Below are positions 17,108 through 25,270 of a DNA stretch of 62,815 nt, in pieces; the stretch's first letter is position 1, and each line of letters starts with the position of its first letter. The translations under genes and the position numbers were made by a program. The DNA lies in the NCBI GenBank assembly GCA_023411795.1, contig JAEYOK010000024.1, forward strand, positions 1 through 62,815, in the 5' to 3' direction. Source of the DNA: Bacillota bacterium. Its GTDB lineage: Bacteria > Bacillota > Clostridia > DSM-8532. The notes below the pieces were generated by a model. It saw only the letters and a list, made by a program, of their open reading frames with translations. It searched no databases and was not told where the DNA came from.

Positions 17108-17740
17108 TTAGCCCCCCAGTGTAACATCACAATTCTGATACCATCTCATAGCTTCAAGGAAATGTTCCTCATTATAGCTTGGCCAATAATCATTAATAAT
17201 GTAAAAATCAGAATAAACAGACTGAGCAGGTAAGAATCCACTTAACCTTCTATGCCCTCCCCACCTGATTATTAAATCAACCCTTGGAATCTCATATGAT
17301 GCCAAACGCTTATTTTCGATGAGATTGTTTAAATCCCATTCCCAATCATAATTTACAAGGAAGTTTATATTTATCAAACCACGCCCAAAATGGACTCTTG
17401 TATTAGCATACTTAGTTAGTTCATTAGGAAATGCTTTTGAATCCGTATTACCTATAATCAATAAGTTTGCATCCCTATCCTTTAGAAGTTCAACAGCCTC
17501 TACGCATGCTTTTGTAAATGCGGCCCGCTGTTCCACCTCTCTTTTATTATTATCTTTAGTAAACCCATAAAATGTCGCTTCCTTTATTCCATATTGAAGC
17601 ATAATTTCATAAAGTCTAAAACCAGGCCAAATGCCATGCTGATACCCTTCTTTTTTATGAAACCCATTTTGCTCCGCCCATCTTCTGTTGCCATCTGGTA
17701 TTATACCAATATGTGAAGGAATTCTCTTAAATGTTTCCAT
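17108..17740 (-). CDS. Divergent cis-prenyltransferase (UppS/Z-isoprenyl diphosphate synthase family)
   Basis: About 210 residues from the ATG at 17740 (AGAGG in front; upstream ATGs lack a site), shorter than the roughly 245-residue UppS. The diphosphate site is HIGIIPDGNRRWAEQNG, with the GYQHG and YGFTKDNNKR motifs following. The C-terminal signature reads DLIIRWGGHRRLSGFLPAQSVYSDFY: the Arg and Ser ligands for isopentenyl diphosphate remain, but the usual Glu after GG is His and the Mg-binding Glu is Asp. A second, short, variant UppS copy is common in clostridia. It may make a shorter or special cis-prenyl chain. No lipid-carrier genes adjoin it. Confidence 0.8.
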   Translation of the reverse strand: METFKRIPSHIGIIPDGNRRWAEQNGFHKKEGYQHGIWPGFRLYEIMLQYGIKEATFYGFTKDNNKREVEQRAAFTKACVEAVELLKDRDANLLIIGNTDSKAFPNELTKYANTRVHFGRGLININFLVNYDWEWDLNNLIENKRLASYEIPRVDLIIRWGGHRRLSGFLPAQSVYSDFYIINDYWPSYNEEHFLEAMRWYQNCDVTLGG

Positions 17741-17850
17741 TTCGCGCCTCTTCATCAAAGATACTTTAGTAATCATTTTAACCATTAGAAATAATTTATA
17801 ATCATTTTAATAATATTCTGGATAAAGATAGCCTCATCAAGAGCAAGATA

Positions 17851-17894
17851 AAAAAACAAGGCTTCTTGCTAAAATTCTGCAGAGAGCCTTGTTT
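17851..17894 (-). terminator. Intrinsic terminator of the AraC-type gene
   Basis: AAACAAGGCT (17854-17863) pairs perfectly with AGCCTTGTTT (17885-17894). The minus-strand T-run lies at 17856-17851. It stands 25 bp past the regulator stop. Confidence 0.8.
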
Positions 17895-17918
17895 GTCTTA
17901 TTAATATTACTACTGTTT

Positions 17919-18782
17919 TTATTTTTTCTTTACTGGAATCCAAATCTCGCTGTAGTAGTTTTCATCTTGATTTCTCTTGGGGTAATCCGCGGCATTAGTA
18001 TACATTTCAATATTGTAGTCACCTGCAATTTCATAATCCTTACAATTAGGCAGCCATTCTGAAAATATCTTTTGATTCACATCCTGCAAGGCTTTGGGCA
18101 TTGCACCCTTGCAGGCAAAAACAGCCCAGGTATGCTTAGGAATATTTAATGTAACGCATCCATCAGGTACTTCTTTAGAAGGATTATATTGATCTGCAAT
18201 CAAATATTCAAATTGATCTGTTCCAGTATTTTCACCGTAGCATACTCCATACATTCCACATACAATTTCACCTTTACCCGTTTTATAATGTTCCTTCCAA
18301 AACTCAGGGATTTCATCTTTTGCTGTGCTGTATTTGAATACCTTCGATACGCCCATTACTGTAAATGAATCTTTTTCAACAATTTTGTAATCCATAGTAT
18401 AACCACCTTCCAAAATTAATTTGATTTTAAGCGAAGCAAACGATTTAATCATTGCTCCATCTTTCCGAACAGCGGTAGGCGTGACACCGTGGAAACGAGT
18501 AAAAGCTTTTGTAAAACTATCCGGGGAGTCATAACCATATTTCAAAGCTATGTCAATTATCTTGTCATCTCCAGAAATTAGCTCACTGCCGGCAAGAGCT
18601 AATCTCCTTAGTCTGATATACTCGCCGATTGTAATACCACAAAGCATTGAAAAACCTTTCTGGAAATAAAATGGTGATAAAAATGCTTTTTTCGCAATAC
18701 AATCAATTGACAGCTCTTCTGTTATGTTATCATCAATATAGCTGATAGCTTCACCTATACCTTCAATCCATCCCATAATCAC
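17919..18782 (-). CDS. AraC-family regulator with GyrI-like effector domain
   Basis: 287 residues. Two helix-turn-helix motifs of an AraC DNA-binding domain occupy the N terminus (about 10-110; FLSPFYFQKGFSMLCGITIGEYIRLRRL and YDSPDSFTKAFTRFHGVTPTAVR). A GyrI-like/BmrR-type ligand-binding domain follows (about 128-285; MDYKIVEKDSFTVMGVSKVF ... CVTLNIPKHTWAVFACKG ... EIWIPVKK). This layout resembles Rob and other sensors of hydrophobic drugs. GGAGG lies before the ATG. It is monocistronic with its own terminator, so its targets are not evident locally. Confidence 0.85.
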   Translation of the reverse strand: MIMGWIEGIGEAISYIDDNITEELSIDCIAKKAFLSPFYFQKGFSMLCGITIGEYIRLRRLALAGSELISGDDKIIDIALKYGYDSPDSFTKAFTRFHGVTPTAVRKDGAMIKSFASLKIKLILEGGYTMDYKIVEKDSFTVMGVSKVFKYSTAKDEIPEFWKEHYKTGKGEIVCGMYGVCYGENTGTDQFEYLIADQYNPSKEVPDGCVTLNIPKHTWAVFACKGAMPKALQDVNQKIFSEWLPNCKDYEIAGDYNIEMYTNAADYPKRNQDENYYSEIWIPVKKK

Positions 18783-18873
18783 TACCTCCTCTCTTCGATA
18801 TAATCATATCAATCTTGGAACTGTCTTCCCCGATTTTTAGTGTTATGTTTTGTCAAGTATAAGAGCTAGTCAT

Positions 18874-19845
18874 TTAACCCTCGAGAATTATTCTTGCTAA
18901 TGCAATCGCAAGCTCTAATATGTTTTTACATGCATTAATTTTAGTATGATACCCGGAGCTTTTTGTTGTTTTCTGGCGGATTACAATAACATCGGCTTCA
19001 CTATCTTCAGAATGCTCCACAACAATGCCTTTTGGAACATCCACCTGCTTTATATAGTTTTTAAGACCATAACCATTTTTTGCGGTTATGACACAATAGA
19101 AGTAAGGATAAATGGCGTCAACCGTATTTATATTAATTTGAGCCAATATACCGTAAAAATCATCAGGTGCATTATCGAATATAATATTAAACCTGCAGTC
19201 TTTCGGAAAATCCTTGCCTTCCTTATCTTTCTGTAAATTCAATGACGGAACCAGATTCTCACCTTCATGTTTTATCTTTGTAAAGTGCCTTTCCAATTCA
19301 ATAATCAAATCTGTTTTTATGTATAGATTATTTTGGTGTCCTTTTTTCCTCATTCCGTTAAACCATAAGGATAATATGAGTATGACAGAGTCTATAATAA
19401 ATATATTTGAAGCAGTTTTACCTATCAGCACCTGTAGAATTGCAGATACCAGAAGCAGTACAATTGCAGCCACTCCAAAAAGTAAGCATCCCACGCCATT
19501 GCTGATATCCATTGCATCTTTGTCCCATTTATTGATATTAGCTTTCATCCGCTTAATCTGATAGACCTTATCCATACCGGTCCTGGCCCAGTTGTCATCT
19601 TGCCGTTTTAAAACTGTAGCCGGCAAGCAGGAGTACCCTTTTACCAGATTCAAAATTGCGGCAAATATTATGAGAAAAGCTCCTGGCCAAAGGCTGATTG
19701 TAAGAATCTGAAAGACAAATCCGGCAGCAATACAGCCTATATACAGTATGATTCTTGTTGTATATGAAAGATTCTTAAAAAAATAGAACTGTAATGTACC
19801 CTGATCCTCAGGTAACGGAAATCCCGGTATTCTTCTATTCTTCAT
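18874..19845 (-). CDS. Uncharacterised membrane protein of the radical SAM unit
   Basis: About 323 residues from the ATG at 19845, which overlaps the radical SAM stop as ATGA and has AAGGAG in front. Four helices are predicted in two pairs (about 30-50, 55-75, 120-140, 148-165). A soluble C-terminal domain of about 140 residues follows and may be cytoplasmic. No family is recognised. Four-base overlap with the maturase gene implies coupled translation, so it is probably part of the same system as the CHxA-tailed protein, for example as a membrane partner, protease-like factor or exporter component. No catalytic motif is visible to choose among these. Confidence 0.65.
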   Translation of the reverse strand: MKNRRIPGFPLPEDQGTLQFYFFKNLSYTTRIILYIGCIAAGFVFQILTISLWPGAFLIIFAAILNLVKGYSCLPATVLKRQDDNWARTGMDKVYQIKRMKANINKWDKDAMDISNGVGCLLFGVAAIVLLLVSAILQVLIGKTASNIFIIDSVILILSLWFNGMRKKGHQNNLYIKTDLIIELERHFTKIKHEGENLVPSLNLQKDKEGKDFPKDCRFNIIFDNAPDDFYGILAQININTVDAIYPYFYCVITAKNGYGLKNYIKQVDVPKGIVVEHSEDSEADVIVIRQKTTKSSGYHTKINACKNILELAIALARIILEG

Positions 19846-21194
19846 ATTATGCTCCTTCCCTGAACGCTCATCCTCTTTGAATCCCAAATCGATACTAATT
19901 CATCACATCCATGAGCATTAAAATACAGCGGGCATGCTCCCTGACAAACGGCAAAATCTCCGCATTCTCTACATTCTGCCGGAGCGGCTCTTTTATCTCT
20001 TATATATTCACTTCGCTTATTAAACCATATCTTCTCAAAGCCTTCCTCTAATAGATTACCTATGGGCTCAGGCCAGCTGGAGCAGGGTAAAATATTCCCT
20101 TTAGGATCAATTGATAATAAGCCTTCGCAGGCACTGCAGCCTTTATTCCCAAATCCGGCGGTAACAGGGTTAAATAGGCACATTGGTGTTGGCGAGTACC
20201 ACATATACTCTACACCAGCTTTTTTAGATATGGATTGAAGCGTTTTAACTATATTTCCAATCTCCTGATATTCTACAGTCAGATCCTGCGCTTCACCGCG
20301 CCCTGATGGAATAACCAGATTTGAAGAGAAACGTTCAACACCTAAATCCTTACAGAACTCCGGGTATCTCCCCAAATTATCTTTATTCATAGTACATATG
20401 GTAAAGTGGGGGTGGACGATAATACCGGCATCTTTTAATGCTTTTAATCCATTTATGGAGGCCTGATGAGAACCTTTAACCCCGGTAATCGCATCATGCT
20501 CCTCGGCAATTGCAGATTCAATACTTACCTGTGCTGAAGAAAGCCCTGCGCCAGCAAATTCCTTCGCTTTATGCGGAGTAATCAAAGTTCCGTTGGTTAT
20601 AAGATTAACCCTCATTTTATTATGACTTGATGCATAGTGTATGAGCTCGCAGAGGTCTTTATAGGTTGTCGGCTCTCCTCCGGTAAAGGAAACACTGGGA
20701 ACCTCTGCCTCATATCGAATAATATCAAGAACTCTTTTAAAACCTGCCGTGTCAAGCTGATTTTCAACCTCTTTTTGAGTACAGGCAGCATAGCAGAACC
20801 GGCATTTAATATTACAGGCATATGTTAACGCCACCTCAGACAGTATTGGCAGCTTTATATATCCCAGTCCGAATTCAGTTCTCTGAATGGCAGGTGTATT
20901 ATAATTTTCACATACCGCGCCGTTCCACATAAGTGAAAAGTCTGTAAAAAATCGCTCCAATTGATCCTCTGTTTCAGATAAATTAGGTCTGGCTTTAATA
21001 ATGTCCTGTACAGACCCGCCTGATAGGATATGGTCTATAACTCTGGCTCCGGTGGAATTAAGCTTAAATGCCTGATTTGGCATACGAATCAATACATTGT
21101 CCTTTAGACGCATATGAACGTAAGGCTTAATTCTTATTAAAAAGTCATCAACCCATGCCAGTTTATGTTCGGGCTTATGCTTACGCTTTAACAT
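19842..21194 (-). CDS. Radical SAM/SPASM peptide maturase with PqqD-like N-domain
   Basis: About 450 residues from the ATG at 21194; the GGAGGTG used as its ribosome site lies inside the last codons of the upstream gene. Residues about 25-95 form a PqqD-like peptide-recognition domain. The radical SAM cluster motif is C127-x3-C131-x2-C134, with TGGEPTTYKD and NLITNGTLI following. A SPASM domain carries Cys at 339, 353, 356, 371, 408, 411, 417 and 421, enough for two auxiliary 4Fe-4S clusters. Enzymes of this class install thioether or C-C crosslinks in ribosomal peptides. The tight 5' link to a gene ending in CHxA repeats makes that tail the predicted substrate. Confidence 0.85.
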   Translation of the reverse strand: MLKRKHKPEHKLAWVDDFLIRIKPYVHMRLKDNVLIRMPNQAFKLNSTGARVIDHILSGGSVQDIIKARPNLSETEDQLERFFTDFSLMWNGAVCENYNTPAIQRTEFGLGYIKLPILSEVALTYACNIKCRFCYAACTQKEVENQLDTAGFKRVLDIIRYEAEVPSVSFTGGEPTTYKDLCELIHYASSHNKMRVNLITNGTLITPHKAKEFAGAGLSSAQVSIESAIAEEHDAITGVKGSHQASINGLKALKDAGIIVHPHFTICTMNKDNLGRYPEFCKDLGVERFSSNLVIPSGRGEAQDLTVEYQEIGNIVKTLQSISKKAGVEYMWYSPTPMCLFNPVTAGFGNKGCSACEGLLSIDPKGNILPCSSWPEPIGNLLEEGFEKIWFNKRSEYIRDKRAAPAECRECGDFAVCQGACPLYFNAHGCDELVSIWDSKRMSVQGRSII

Positions 21195-21196
21195 TA

Positions 21197-22888
21197 TTAC
21201 CTTGCACCTCCACTGACACATGCAGAGTGGCAGGCTGAATGGCAGGCCGAATGACATGCTGAATGGCAGGCATCATGACATGCATCATGGCAGGCTGAAT
21301 GACACGCTGAGTGACATGCATCATGGCATGCGAAAACGCCCTTATCGGTATCTACCATTGATTTAAATGTGGTATTGTTTGTTTTAACATTAAAACTATT
21401 TTGATAATTGCGGTATCTTCTGTGATTATTGATGTGATTATTGATGAAATAATAGTAATACCAATAATTATCATACTCATCACTATAATAGTCTTCTTCA
21501 TGATTTTGCTCTGAGTTATATGCATCTTCAAATTTTTTCTTATAGTATTCCTTTGTAGCCTCAACATCACAATTCCATGTCTTAGCCCGAACATCATCCA
21601 CGAGCCATTTCAAGATGCTTTCTATCTCTTGCTCGCTGATTTCTTCATCTGAGGCAGCCGAATATAAAAGCTTTTCATACTGAGGGAAGCCGGTTAAGTC
21701 AAGATCTTTTATCTGCCTTACTCTTAGGGGCTCTATAGATATTTCCTCCAAGTAGCCTTTGTCGATCATTTTGTATAGAATCATAGAAAGGATTGCATCA
21801 TAGGGTATTCCTATAAGCACACCCGCTTCCACCTCATCAAGATCGGTAACAACAAAACCGTCTTTTCTGAAAGAAGCCACCTCTAGGGTAGGGGGAGCCC
21901 AATCGTCTCTCGCCCATTTAATCTCTTTGGTTTCAGACCGCGCCTTGACTACTGAACGATGCTTTCGTCCAACAAACAGGAATGTTCCTATAAGCAATAT
22001 AGAAAACACAATAAGCATCACAGTTCTCTGAGCGGATTCATCCAAATTGAGCCCATCGGTGTCATATCCCCACCCATCATAATCCGGCTGGTAGGAATTA
22101 TCGGTATACGGATAATCAATCTCATCTTCATAAGGTAATTTGCTACCGTAATCCGACATTTCACTAAACAGCTTTTCAGAAATATATTGTTGGATTCTGA
22201 AATGATATCGTTGTGAAGGATTATTTTTATGTAGTAATACTTGGACCCGGGGTACCGAGTCCAGCACCTCAACCCTGTAATCTATCAGATATTCTTCGTT
22301 CATCCAGACTTCGGTAGCAAAATCATTTTGAAGAAGTAATTGCTCAACTTCCTCTCGGGTGTTTGATTCATCTGGATACTCCAGAGGGTAATCGATTTTG
22401 ACAGTATAATGCTCCATGGCTTCATCAAACTGGAGAGGCGCCCAATCAAAAACCACCAAAGATTTACCTTCTTCTGATGTGGTTTTGGCAAGATATCCGG
22501 CTTCGGCCATATCAGCAGAAAATCGTATTTTATAAGTAAGGTATTCGCCTCCAAGACGGGTATTCCGGGAGTTGATAATATCATATTTTCCGCTTCCCAG
22601 ATCTATAATATCTATATCATAAGCAGTATTATCATCTTTAACAACACAGGAAAAATCATTATCAAAATCAGGAATAAGACGGTCAAACCCTTCTAAGGTA
22701 AATGCCAGCATGGTTTTCCCTGGTACAAGATTATAACGTACAGTATATGTAACAATTGCTTTGCCCGAAGGCTGTAAGATAACATCGGTTTCAACAAAAC
22801 CAAGATTAGCAATTTCCGAAGCGTTTACTGGTAGTGTCGGTAAAAAAACCAAAACTAAAAGTAAAATTAGAACCAAACGTTTCTTCAT
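21197..22888 (-). CDS. DUF2207 membrane protein with C-terminal CHxA (Cys every fourth residue) tail
   Basis: 563 residues. A signal peptide (1-23) leads an extracytoplasmic DUF2207 beta domain (about 25-285). One clear helix at about 289-307 precedes a cytoplasmic winged-helix-like part (about 330-460; YDAILSMILYKMIDKGYLEEI) and a Tyr/Asn/His-rich linker (about 475-510). The last 43 residues hold ten Cys at 521, 525 and so on to 557, each but the last followed by His and then Asp/Ser-Ala, ending CVSGGAR. The tail would face the cytoplasm, where the radical SAM enzyme encoded 2 bp downstream acts. The pattern recalls CXXX-repeat peptides and ranthipeptide precursors, but here it is attached to a large membrane protein. 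Confidence 0.8.
   Translation of the reverse strand: MKKRLVLILLLVLVFLPTLPVNASEIANLGFVETDVILQPSGKAIVTYTVRYNLVPGKTMLAFTLEGFDRLIPDFDNDFSCVVKDDNTAYDIDIIDLGSGKYDIINSRNTRLGGEYLTYKIRFSADMAEAGYLAKTTSEEGKSLVVFDWAPLQFDEAMEHYTVKIDYPLEYPDESNTREEVEQLLLQNDFATEVWMNEEYLIDYRVEVLDSVPRVQVLLHKNNPSQRYHFRIQQYISEKLFSEMSDYGSKLPYEDEIDYPYTDNSYQPDYDGWGYDTDGLNLDESAQRTVMLIVFSILLIGTFLFVGRKHRSVVKARSETKEIKWARDDWAPPTLEVASFRKDGFVVTDLDEVEAGVLIGIPYDAILSMILYKMIDKGYLEEISIEPLRVRQIKDLDLTGFPQYEKLLYSAASDEEISEQEIESILKWLVDDVRAKTWNCDVEATKEYYKKKFEDAYNSEQNHEEDYYSDEYDNYWYYYYFINNHINNHRRYRNYQNSFNVKTNNTTFKSMVDTDKGVFACHDACHSACHSACHDACHDACHSACHSACHSACHSACVSGGAR
21218..21328 (-). repeat. DNA encoding the ten-Cys CHxA tail
   Basis: Nine 12-base units encode CH[D/S]A followed by a tenth Cys. 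Codons vary freely (TGC/TGT; GCA/GCC/GCG; TCA/TCG/TCT) while the residues do not, so the repeat is held by selection on the protein and is not a fresh slippage product. Confidence 0.85.
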
Positions 22889-23032
22889 ATTCTACCTTTC
22901 TCCTAACCAACAAATAGTAACTAATCAACAACATGATAAACAATAAACCCTTTTTATTCTAATCTAATATCAATAATTTTGCAAAGAATTCCAGTATGTC
23001 CTATTTATCATTATCTTAAAATATACCCAACT

Positions 23033-24319
23033 TCAACCCACATCCTTAATTTCAATTTCGTTTTTGTCTGAAACATGATTATAAAACAAAGCTGTGGCCA
23101 GCAAACCTAACATCAATAATACAATACTTAGAACAAAAGGTAACACTCTTGATATATCGCTTAATAACCCTCCTATATATCCAAATGGTACGCTAACCAG
23201 CATTACAGTCGTCTGAAGCAAGGCCATAATTCCTGACCTCTCCACAGGGTCGACATGGATAGCTACCAATGACTCTCTAAGTGTATGTAAAACAGCACCC
23301 CCCAGTGCTTCAAAGATAAGAGATATCACTAATATTACATATCCCAATACGTTAGTTTTTGTTATTAAAATTAACAATACACAACCTATTATCGAACTCA
23401 AAAAGCCTCCATATAGTGGCCATTTAAGTCTTCTCTGATTTATACGTGAGATAACTGTAAAAAATAAAAAAATGGAAAGTATATTCTTAACCATGGGAAA
23501 GATAGGTAATAATGTGTCCGGAACACCTATACGACGAGATGCGATAATCTGCCAGAAAGTTATTCCCACCATACCTACTATTTCAACTAAGATACTTATG
23601 ATTACGGCAAATATCGTACCACGGGAAGTGATCATCTTATGTATTGCACTTTTGTAGCCCGATAACAGCCCGCTCCATGACATGTTTTGGGTTGACTCAC
23701 GCTTGATTTTGCCTACAGCCGTTTCAGTAGAGAACTTAAATAAAATAATAAGCTTTGCAGTCATTATAATAAAAGCATTGATATAGAGTATTCGTATTGC
23801 CGGTACCATTGTCAGTTTAGATACAAGAATTGAGGAAATCGGTGCAAAAAGCGCCGATAGATTGCCGGCTATTATTACCAACGAGTATATCTGAGTTATT
23901 TTATCTCTGGGTGCATCCTCTATTAGCAGACAATCCCAAGATACGGTCGTTATCTTCATCGTACCGTTAAGCAATGCAGCTACAACAAAGAACCAAAAGC
24001 CTTGACTGAAGGCCCATATAAGGCAAGGTATGCTCCAAGCCAGAAAGTCAAATATCGCTGTACTCTTTCTGCGCCCCATTTTGTCAATGATAGCACCTGA
24101 TAAAAATGCAAAAATCATCTGTGAAAACATATATATTGACGTTACAATTCCCACTTGTACATCATTCATGCCAAAAGCCAGCATGTATACTGATGCATAT
24201 GGCAGACACAGATTCATTGAAAGGCCCCACATTGGTTCAGTATAAACACATGCCCTGGGATTACCGCGTAAATCGACCAGAGTACGAATCAGTTGATTTT
24301 TTAATAATCTATTCTTCAC
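23033..24319 (-). CDS. MFS transporter
   Basis: A 428-residue 12-helix major facilitator. The family loop between helices 2 and 3 is GAIIDKMGRRKSTAIFD. The second half contains SRINQRRLKWPLYGG and LRESLVAIHVDPVERSGIMAL. The best-spaced ATG after AAGGAG (at 24324) gives only Met-Lys-stop, so translation must use the overlapping GTG at 24319. Substrate unknown; the set of helices and the PVERSG loop suggest a drug or metabolite exporter. It lies about 145 bp upstream of the DUF2207 gene on the same strand, so it might belong to the same regulon, though I see no shared operon evidence. Confidence 0.8.
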   Translation of the reverse strand: MKNRLLKNQLIRTLVDLRGNPRACVYTEPMWGLSMNLCLPYASVYMLAFGMNDVQVGIVTSIYMFSQMIFAFLSGAIIDKMGRRKSTAIFDFLAWSIPCLIWAFSQGFWFFVVAALLNGTMKITTVSWDCLLIEDAPRDKITQIYSLVIIAGNLSALFAPISSILVSKLTMVPAIRILYINAFIIMTAKLIILFKFSTETAVGKIKRESTQNMSWSGLLSGYKSAIHKMITSRGTIFAVIISILVEIVGMVGITFWQIIASRRIGVPDTLLPIFPMVKNILSIFLFFTVISRINQRRLKWPLYGGFLSSIIGCVLLILITKTNVLGYVILVISLIFEALGGAVLHTLRESLVAIHVDPVERSGIMALLQTTVMLVSVPFGYIGGLLSDISRVLPFVLSIVLLMLGLLATALFYNHVSDKNEIEIKDVG

Positions 24320-24480
24320 TTCATAAGAATCTCCTTACTGTTTTTCCAGTTGTATTTTCATTTTAATTCCTTAATTAACAATTAACAAGAAGAATTGGCA
24401 TAATTAATATGACTGAAGCGTTTTATTTTCACATTTTGAGAAATACTAAACTGGAATATCAGTTTATAGGAGGACTTTCA

Positions 24481-24909
24481 TTGGTTGGTATATTATTGGC
24501 ATTGCTGGCAGGATTATTAATGAGTGTTCAAGGTGTATTTAACACCCGTGTAATGGATTCTTCAAATATTTGGGCAACAAATAGTTGGGTGCAACTAACA
24601 GCTTTTATAGTTAGCATTGGAGTTTGGTTTTTCACAGGACGAGAAGAGTTATTTTCAGTGTTTAATGTCGAAAATAAACTTTATTTATTTGGTGGCGTCA
24701 TCGGAGCGTTTATTACGTTTACTGTTATAAAAAGCATATCCGGTTTAGGTCCCGCATATGCGACAATGTTAATCCTATTAGCTCAACTTGTGGTTTCTTG
24801 TATAATAGAAGCTTTTGGTTTTTTTGGTGCCGAGAAGGTGAGTTTTGACTGGAGTAAACTAATTGGTGTCGCTCTAATGATTGCTGGAATTATTATTTTT
24901 AAGAAGTAA
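24481..24909 (+). CDS. YdcZ/DMT-family small transporter (DUF606)
   Basis: About 142 residues with four or five helices, starting at the TTG at 24481 because GGAGG lies 7 bases before it; an earlier in-frame ATG has no site. LLALLAGLLMSVQGVFNTRV and GLGPAYATMLILLAQLVVSCIIEAFGFFG are typical of the YdcZ family, which are half-size relatives of EamA transporters. Substrate unknown. A terminator-like hairpin follows at 24951. Confidence 0.8.
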   Translation: MVGILLALLAGLLMSVQGVFNTRVMDSSNIWATNSWVQLTAFIVSIGVWFFTGREELFSVFNVENKLYLFGGVIGAFITFTVIKSISGLGPAYATMLILLAQLVVSCIIEAFGFFGAEKVSFDWSKLIGVALMIAGIIIFKK

Positions 24910-24917
24910 AAACTCTG

Positions 24918-24946
24918 TTGACAGTCAAATTTTTCTGTGCTATACT
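24918..24946 (+). promoter_or_regulatory. Near-consensus promoter ahead of the ammonium transporter
   Basis: TTGACA (24918-24923), exactly 17 bases, then TATACT (24941-24946). It starts 9 bp after the YdcZ stop and would begin transcription right at the following hairpin, giving the amt gene a leader of about 320 bases. Confidence 0.65.
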
Positions 24947-24950
24947 TTTT

Positions 24951-24998
24951 AAAACAGCAAAGGTGCTGGGACTAATCCTAGCGCTTTTGCTGTTTTTT
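24951..24998 (+). terminator. Terminator-like hairpin at the start of the amt leader
   Basis: AAAACAGCAAAGGTGCTGGG (24951-24970) pairs with the CCTAGCGCTTTTGCTGTT side (24977-24994) and ends in TTTTTT. It can end the YdcZ transcript. Because a consensus promoter lies just before it, it could also stop amt transcripts within about 50 bases of their start. Confidence 0.7.
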
Positions 24999-25025
24999 AT
25001 TTAATTATTTGGAAGGAGTATCATT

Positions 25026-25037
25026 ATGAAAAATTGA
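25026..25037 (+). other. Three-codon leader ORF (MKN-stop) with a strong ribosome site
   Basis: GGAAGGAG (25011-25018) stands 7 bases before ATG AAA AAT TGA. A site this strong for a three-codon frame may be a start-stop regulatory element or the ruin of a former gene; the sequence alone does not decide. Confidence 0.35.
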
Positions 25038-25147
25038 ATATTTACCGGAATATTACATATGTATTTATTATTCGTTGTAAAGTACCTGCTAAAAATTTTC
25101 CAAGTATTTAACGACTTAGATTTTGGATAACCTGATTGAGTAATCAC

Positions 25148-25212
25148 GTTGTATATAAATGGCAAAGGCGCCAAACCGCTACCGGTTTGCGCCTTTTTTA
25201 TTTATATACAAC
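25148..25212 (+). promoter_or_regulatory. Long hairpin with internal terminator in the amt leader
   Basis: GTTGTATATAAAT (25148-25160) is perfectly complementary to ATTTATATACAAC (25200-25212). Inside it AAAGGCG plus AAACCG pair with CGGTTT plus CGCCTTT, followed by a T-run near 25194-25199. The inner part alone looks like an intrinsic terminator; the outer AT-rich arms could compete with it. It ends 58 bp before the amt start. Confidence 0.65.
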
Positions 25213-25270
25213 AAGGCCTCACCATCGGCAATCTATGTAAATTTTATAATAAATTGAAAGAGGTGTTTAT

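Noticed and set aside
21218..21328. Repeat block considered as a CRISPR-like or DNA minisatellite array
   Set aside because: Period is 12 bases in frame, with no spacers and no cas genes; the units differ by synonymous changes and are part of a coding sequence.
24951..24998. Hairpin considered as an ANTAR-type antitermination element
   Set aside because: The terminal loop lacks the conserved G at position 4 of the ANTAR hexaloop, and no second matching hexaloop hairpin is next to it.
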